Origin: Punica granatum
Taxonomy: Eukaryota; Streptophyta; Magnoliopsida; Myrtales; Lythraceae
NCBI RefSeq assembly: GCF_007655135.1
Contig: NC_045132.1
Span: 4,588,001 to 4,652,000 of the forward strand
Length of the DNA: 64,000 nt
Direction of reading: 5' to 3'
The notes under the pieces are model-generated. The model was given only the letters and a program-made list of their open reading frames with translations. It was not told the origin of the DNA and searched no databases. A program made the translations under genes and the position numbers. Shown here in pieces: positions 57,911 to 64,000 of this stretch (positions within the stretch are counted from its first letter, which is position 1; the number at the start of each line of letters is the position of its first letter).

Positions 57911-58305
57911 AGGATCTGACGGTTAGCAATAAGACAATCGTGATGGTTATTTTTGCTTGCCAACCGCCGTAGAATCCTCAATTCATGAATAACAGAATAA
58001 TTCCTCCTAATTGACCAAAAAAAAGAAAACCAGAAATGCCCACCTAATTACCAAGATAATAAATGATCAAGTTGGCAATTTCATCGTGGACAAACGATCG
58101 GAACCTTAACATGGAAATGTTTGTGGCAATCCTGAAGGTTTGAATACGAGAAATTTTCAGGAAATTATGAGAGAAAATAAAATGTAGTATCACCAACTTG
58201 TCAAAAACAGCACATGTTGGAAAACCAAATGTAAATTGCCAGGAAATTATTAATCCGCGTAAACATGTTTTTGAAAAAGAGATCTATTGATGTATCAAGA
58301 TAGGG

Positions 58306-58445
58306 TGTATCGCAGCGGCGCACATATCGCCTTGTGACCAAGAAGTCCTATGATTGATATCCAATGGGACTATCTATGCACCTTTATTAGATATTTAAGA
58401 CTTTTATTTCATTGTATTAGATCCATTGGCTTCCTTTGCAATAAA
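58306..58445 (+). mobile_element. SINE-like element, family S2, in unit B
   Basis: Counterpart of 51653-51783: box A-like GGTGTATCGCAGCGGCGCA, a degraded box B, 'tttattagatatttaagac', 'attgtattagatccattgg' and an A-rich end. Confidence 0.6.
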
Positions 58446-59789
58446 AAAAAATCTATTGTTCTTTGCATATATGGGAACATATTTTTTTGACTATTTTCAT
58501 ATATACCTCCTTTCTTGATATTTCAACTGTACGGAACCGGACATATTTTAAAAGCGATGCGAAGACTACGAATATCTTTAAAATTGAAACTACGCAACGC
58601 TACTAAATGAGTAAATAGATCGATAGCATAAGTCTCCATTGAATACTGAGAACTGCAAAATGGGTTTTTGAAGACAGTCATCCTTGATGTCATCCTCAAT
58701 AGATGTTGGAAATTATCCAATGTGGTTCATCTCTCAGCACTCCAGAAATATCCAGATTTAACGAAAATAAATGTTTAGGAAATGCAAACAGTAGATGAGA
58801 ATCCCGTTTTTGCAAACTTTTGAAACTAAGTATTTTATGGCAACATTTGAATGGTTTGATAGTTGTCTAATTTGTCAACAGCATTGTTACTGATTGTGCA
58901 ATTAACCCATCTTTTCATTTATGCTAGACAATAAACCCAATCTACGTAAGAAATTTATAACTCAAATATCATTTTATTTTATTAATTAATTCAAGCAAAT
59001 TAATTGCACTGATTAGAGTCCTAACTGATATATACTTTTTAATAAAATCATATTGACTGAATTGTTTATGCTGTAAATATTCATCTACTCTTAAATAATA
59101 AAGCCAAAAAATTCTATAACTTAGGGAAAGAAATAGAAAAGGAGAGAGGGATGCGCATTATATTGACCAAAGAGTGCGAGAAAAAAGAGGAGATAGAGGG
59201 AAAAGGAGTGGCAAATTGATGAAAGTTATTTCATTCGATTTTCCTTCTTTTTTTTTTTCCCTTCTATGTCATTTGAGATTGGAAAGTTTAATGGATTTCC
59301 ACTCATTCAAGTTTGATTTAGATTGTTTCACTAAGATGTAAAACTCTCTTTCAATGGTAAATTTTCTTTATTCACAATAATTGAATTCAAGATCTTATTT
59401 AAAGAAAAGAGGTGCCAGATCACCTCAAATAATGCATTTATATTTTTGGAATTATTTATATTCAAACAATTATTCTCGTTAATTGACATGTTTGTGGTAT
59501 CAATTTTCGGACGGACCAAATGTTTAGACTAATATTTCATACTACCTTCTCTTAAATTGTGTGTGTATATACGCAATAAGGATATTCAATATTTATCACA
59601 ACGGTTGTGCGACTTCCCTCCATATCAAAATTGATCACATCTCATGCTAGTTTTGTACAGATGATTTGCATCAGGCTGGGGACCTATCTACCTCAGTTAG
59701 ACGGGTTTAATTAGGTTTACTATCTAAATCTTTAATATATGCATCACACAACAGTGTTTACTATCTAAATCTTTAATCTCGCCTATAGA

Positions 59790-59892
59790 CCTAGAGATTG
59801 AGGTTCTAGTAGAACTACCAGTGCTCTTTATTAGTTATTTAAATTTTTCTTTCATTATACTAGAGTTTTGGCCTTTTTTATAACAGAAAAAA
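59790..59892 (+). mobile_element. Second S2-like SINE fragment, unit B copy
   Basis: Same element as at 54249-54355, with 'ctttattagttatttaaat' and 'ttcattatactagag' and an A-run at the end. Confidence 0.5.
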
Positions 59893-61089
59893 ATTGTAAT
59901 AATAGTGTGTCTCTACTATTGTTGCAATTGCACTACTCTACGGTTAATGGTTGAATATATTATCTCATGGAAAACAAGTTTTTTTTTTCCGCGAGACACT
60001 ACAATTTCAACATATTGATTGAAAGCCAATTACTGTTATAAAGTCAAATTATATCTCGTCTATTCATAAAAATGAATATACCTCATCATAAAGTGCTTTT
60101 AGTGAATTCTAAATCCCTGAATACTATAAGTAAAATTCTTTAACCATCAGAGAAAAAAATATAATTTATTTATCTGGAATTAATTACAGGAAAAATATGG
60201 AGGATTCATAACACGAGCAAGAATCCAAAAAATTAACCTCGCCTTGCATGTGTAACACGACAATTAATTACAATTCTTAATTTAAGACAAATCACTGATT
60301 AAATTAATTAATTCGCTCTCTTCTTAATGGATGAAGACTTCACGTTTATATCCTTAATCCTCTTCGTCCTTCTGCTACTTAGCGATAAGTGAACGAACCC
60401 ATAACCCTTCATGACCTGATTATCCGCAAAACCGAATAAAACTAACTAGGAAGCGATTGGTCTCTCTGATTTATTTATTTATTCAGTAATTATGATTTTT
60501 GATAATTGAAATATTAATAGATGTTACTACATTAAAATAAAATTAATTTATCTCATATATAGAGTTATATTTGGTAGTAGGGAATTGAATGGAAACAAAT
60601 CAACGTCTTTCCTTCTACCCTATTTTATTATTTCATTTCATTACACTTGTAAAATTTGAAATTGATTTTACCAATATTCAACTAACTTATATACAACAAT
60701 ATGAAACAAAAAAAAAAAGAATAAGGAAGGTCATATCCAACAATGATAAAGTCTCAATTTCGTATATTCCATGTACTATAAAAGTTCTAAAAATACGAAT
60801 GTCTTTCCATATCTCCTATTTGACTCTCCTTCATGGAAGTCCTTGAATTAATTAGTCGTTGTAATTAATTAATTATGATATAGAATAAATAAAGTATAAA
60901 ATGTGGGAATTTCATTTCGATACTGTTGAACTCCCTTAAGTTTTTTTTTCCAAGATGCTCAAGGATGGATTAATTTGGAAGAGGAAAAAAAAATTAAGGG
61001 TGACAAAAATAAGTAGTAAGAATTGTGAATAAGGGGAACTATTATCTTATCAATTGCACCTTGTATATACAAGGCGGTAGTTACAAAGT

Positions 61090-61506
61090 CGAACTTTCGT
61101 TTAAACAATAGCATAAGATAAGAATTTATCTTAATGAAATATGATAATTAATTATTATACTAAAAATTACAAATGAATTTTAAAAATTTTCAAGGAAAAA
61201 AAGAAGAAATTTTTGTGATTTATGAATAAATGTTAAATATTTTCATTATAAAATTGAAATACTCGATAGATTGAGCAACATCTTGACAAATATTAAATAT
61301 TATATCTAATTAACTTTTCTTCACCCCTCGCAACGTGCGATCTTGTACCAAACACAGATCAGAGTTTGAACTGGTTTCTTAACTGAATGCTGTTAATCTG
61401 AGCCATAGCAAGTTCACCGGGGTGTTCGATTAGATCAGTCGAGCATAATCTGTGATGAGCTTCGACAAGATCTTGCGCCGCCAATGAAAAAGGCTACATT
61501 AGCATC
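61090..61506. other. Intergenic between the repeat array and the MLO 3' end
   Basis: AT-rich sequence, then the MLO 3' UTR side. The array identity ends abruptly at about 61089, after 'ggtagttacaaagt'. Confidence 0.6.
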
Positions 61507-63994
61507 TCAAGGATGTGTAAGCAAATATGAATCATCTGTGACCCCTATGCTCGTCCGATGGTCATACTCCTCGTAACTGGTGAACGAGCTGCTAGGACTG
61601 GGAAACTGGCTCGGGATATCTTCTTCCACGAGCTCCTCCAGGGACTTGTAGCTTCGCTTATCCGGAGGAATATCGTCGGATTGGCACGGCACAGAGGAAT
61701 CATCATGGACTCTCGACAAGGAAGTACACCGGCGCCTGCCCTTAATGATGCTGTGTAATTTTCCCCATAGGAGATCAGGAGAAGTGGCAGATCTCATGGA
61801 CAGGTGCTTGGCAGTGGAGTCCTGCGGCTTCTGCCTCGACCTCGCCCTCTGTTGCCACACGCTCAATGATCTCCTTACGTCTTGGGACACGATGGATTTC
61901 TTGAACCTCGACCCCATCTGCATCACAGGAAAGCTTTAGATAGGAACGACTTAACTCCTTTACGGAAATTTATCCATAAACGAGAACAGACTTGCGTGAC
62001 AATGAGGTAGAGTGGGAATGTGACGTAGCTGCACCAGCACTGGGACGCCACCCTGGAATACATATGTTCAAAAGACAAGAAGTCATGCGGGTTATGGGAT
62101 ATGGACTCCTTATAAACGCCATTGCTAATTTGTTTGCGCAGATTTGGTATTTATCCAGAGGAAAACTTTACGTACCCAAATGTCAACCGAGTCACCATGA
62201 AGCTTTTACTATCCATGAAGCAGGAAGAGTTCCTAATTTCCCACTGAAAAATCACAATTTGCAGTCAGAATCACATGAACAACAGTTTTCCAAAAGCTCG
62301 GATTCGAGAAACCATGAGCAGTCTTTAAACTTACCAGTGATCAAATGAACGTTGCCATCTCAAATGCATTCTGCAAAACACAAGTAACATAAATGTAAAT
62401 ATGCAATTTGGCTGCTGGAACATTTTTGAGGATCGTTTCAGACAATGATCATATGTCTCTTCCCTTTTACGACCTGGAAAGATATGATTCGAATGAGGTG
62501 CAATAGAAGCCTAGGTCGCCCGAACCAAAAGAGATCATCCCTCAGCTTAAAGAAATGCTTTCCGGTAACTGGACAAGGGTCCTTTCTCTCGACAGCTAGC
62601 TTTACAACCACACGGCGGAGTTTCATACCGAGCAGCAGTATCAACTGTCACACATGCGAACGTACAGAAAAAACTCAAATCCTCCCTAAAATCTTGACAA
62701 AAAAGTGATTACTGAAAAGGGTTGTTGAGGTTGAGAGGTTACAATCGCGGGAAGGAAGGAAAGCCAAAAGTAGGTCACACTTCCTGAAAAATGTCATACT
62801 ATGCTCATTAGGATTTTCGAGAATGAATGAAGGAAATTGAGATGTTAGCCCATCTCCGGAGGATTTGGCACAGGCTTACCATGAAAATCTAGAATTATGC
62901 AGAAAATGGCATAAATCCAGAGAGGCACACTGCAAAAGTTGTACCGTTGATTTGAGGAAAGAGAGATGACTATAACCTCGATCAGGATCTTGTAAGTTTC
63001 GAGAGTATGATACCTTATGCCAACTATATCCTTGAATTCTTCATCCATGCTCCGAAGCATATAGGAGTGGAAGTCATACGATAGAGGGAGCCCGTGAGTC
63101 TACAATTTCAAAGAAGGAGAAGTAGTCAAAGCAAGCAGTTGACATGAAAACCTTGCTAATCCTGTTCGAGGCAGCAGTTGTCCCGACTTTTGATTTTTGT
63201 GAAGATTTTCAAAGAAACAGAGCTTCTTCTTCTTGTAGATTGATGCAAAATTCATCAGCACATGAAACCGTCAGCTTTCCATTCTTGAGACTTTCTTGGA
63301 CATAGCACTAGCAATAGAGCTAGTAATCCTTTCACTTACGCTGATGAAGCCCATTCGCAGAGCCATGTAATCAACTCGGTTTATCGAACCCCAAAATTGT
63401 CGGCTGAAGCAAAGCTGCACATAAACAAATATATAACTTCAGAAGCCCGTAGAACGAAAGAAGCCTGTATGGAATGGACCATACTGCATTACTATGTCTG
63501 CAGTGCTTGAGGACTGAAGGTCCAAAGCTACCCAACATCAAGAAAATATAATGCATACAAAAAAACTGTAAAAACGATGAGATAGCTGTTATTTCGAAAT
63601 ACCAGCCAAACAAGGACTCCGCGCTGATTCCATGAATGTGAGGTATGGTGGAAGATGAAACTCGAAAATCGCACCACTTTGGTCTTGCCTGTAGAATCAG
63701 TTGAAGAACCTAAACAATCAAACAGGCAAAATAAACCTGTGGCTCGTAAGCAACAAAACCAGCACGAGTAAGATGGAAAAATTATCATTGGACATAGTAA
63801 ACTTAAGGACCTTGTTCCTCAAGCTTCGCCATTGACTTTGCCTGGTTTTCCCACATTCTCCAACTATATATCTGCTGAGACAATATAAGTACCAGTAATG
63901 AAGGGGGAAGAATTATTTCGGGACAATGAAGGGAGGATGGCAGATCAAGTGGAAGACTCAAACCTTGGTCAAGGCAAGGGCAATGGAGATGTGG
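61507..63994 (-). pseudogene. MLO: MLO family membrane protein, 3' part, with in-frame stop
   Basis: Plant MLO proteins have seven transmembrane helices and a C-terminal calmodulin-binding region; some clades govern powdery mildew susceptibility, others root and reproductive growth. Exons in the window: 63964-63994, 63811-63871, 63603-63688, 63340-63414, 63014-63099, 62880-62929, 62743-62783, 62474-62644, 62335-62370, 62176-62243, 61992-62052, 61507-61917. The 5' part lies beyond 64000. Family blocks are clear: KIYSWRMWENQAK, FIFHHTSHSW, LCFSRQFWGSINRVDYMALRMGF, LPLSYDFHSYMLRSMDEEF, RDDLFWFGRPRLLLHLI, NAFEMATFI, CWCSYVTFPLYLIVTQ and MGSRFKKSI. The HHTSHSW block suggests the AtMLO4/11/14 group. 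The exon 62335-62370 reads NAFEMATFI-stop-SL: TGA at 62341-62343 replaces the conserved Trp (TGG). Everything else is in frame, so it is either a recent null allele or a base error. Confidence 0.88.
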
Positions 63995-64000
63995 CTGTAA

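Larger units (their letters stand above)
48341..61089. repeat. 12.7-kb array of diverged direct repeats (A1, A2, B, C)
   Basis: Four direct copies of one unit: A1 (48341-51783), A2 (51784-54890), B (54891-60433) and C (60434-61089). The unit start 'gaataaaactaac…gaagcg' followed by 'attggtctctctgattta' occurs at about 48341, 54891 and 60434. B is the longest copy (5.54 kb). A1 matches the first part of B but lacks the segment with the right inverted repeat and everything after the S2 SINE. A2 starts with about 70 bp of unit front (as at 49386 and 55930), then jumps to the middle of the unit and continues to its end. C is the first roughly 0.65 kb with two internal deletions. Copies are highly similar with scattered changes. 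No convincing gene lies in the unit; small conserved frames in A and B simply reflect recent copying. Confidence 0.9.

Noticed and set aside
48341..61089. CRISPR-like array or satellite DNA
   Set aside because: Units are 3-6 kb with nested transposons in a plant genome, not short spaced repeats or a homogeneous satellite.
62845..63060. Continuous frame joining two MLO exons
   Set aside because: It reads through an intron; the phase-matched exons 63014-63099 and 62880-62929 give the family sequence …VGISVPLWIYAIF instead.

Overview
The window is nuclear DNA of a flowering plant, most likely a eudicot. Genes are split by many short GT-AG introns and separated by AT-rich intergenic DNA. The families are plant types: ROP GTPase, GH35 beta-galactosidase, DUF630/DUF632 protein, hybrid histidine kinase, ERD7/senescence-domain protein and MLO. 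There are two nuclear tRNA genes with oligo-T tails, and SINE-, MITE- and TRIM-like repeats. I cannot name the species from sequence alone. Nothing looks bacterial, viral or organellar.

Layout. 1-666 (-): first coding exon of a ROP/RAC GTPase that runs off the left edge. 1-6.9 kb: its 5' region, then repeat-derived intergenic DNA (a SINE, a degraded LTR-like block with a 237-bp tandem repeat). 6880-10462 (+): a broken, 3'-truncated beta-galactosidase pseudogene. 10874-15620 (+): RAD17 checkpoint clamp loader, 12 exons. 15996-19435 (-): DUF630/DUF632 gene with one frame break in its last exon. 22431-24228 (-): a small 87-aa gene with a MITE in an intron. 24378-24451 (+): tRNA-Ile. 25141-27366 (-): proteasome subunit alpha7. 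28319-33584 (-): a 1202-aa AHK1-type osmosensor histidine kinase, 12 exons. 33.6-45.6 kb: gene-poor DNA with tRNA-Asp and a long-inverted-repeat element. 45633-48124 (-): ERD7-like gene with a SINE in its last intron. 48341-61089: a 12.7-kb array of diverged direct repeats with nested transposons and no convincing gene. 61507 to the right edge (-): 3' part of an MLO gene carrying an in-frame stop where the family has Trp.

The genes are unrelated housekeeping, signalling and stress genes, each with its own promoter; there is no operon or functional cluster. RAD17 and the DUF632 gene converge, with 375 bp between their stop codons. I did not find a new multi-gene system. The most informative points are the MLO nonsense codon, the DUF632 frameshift, the datable repeat array (a TRIM insertion whose exact empty site survives in the sister repeat), and the intronic SINE with a perfect 12-bp target duplication. 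Gene models were assembled by hand from splice consensus, reading phase and family similarity; no alignment program was run.
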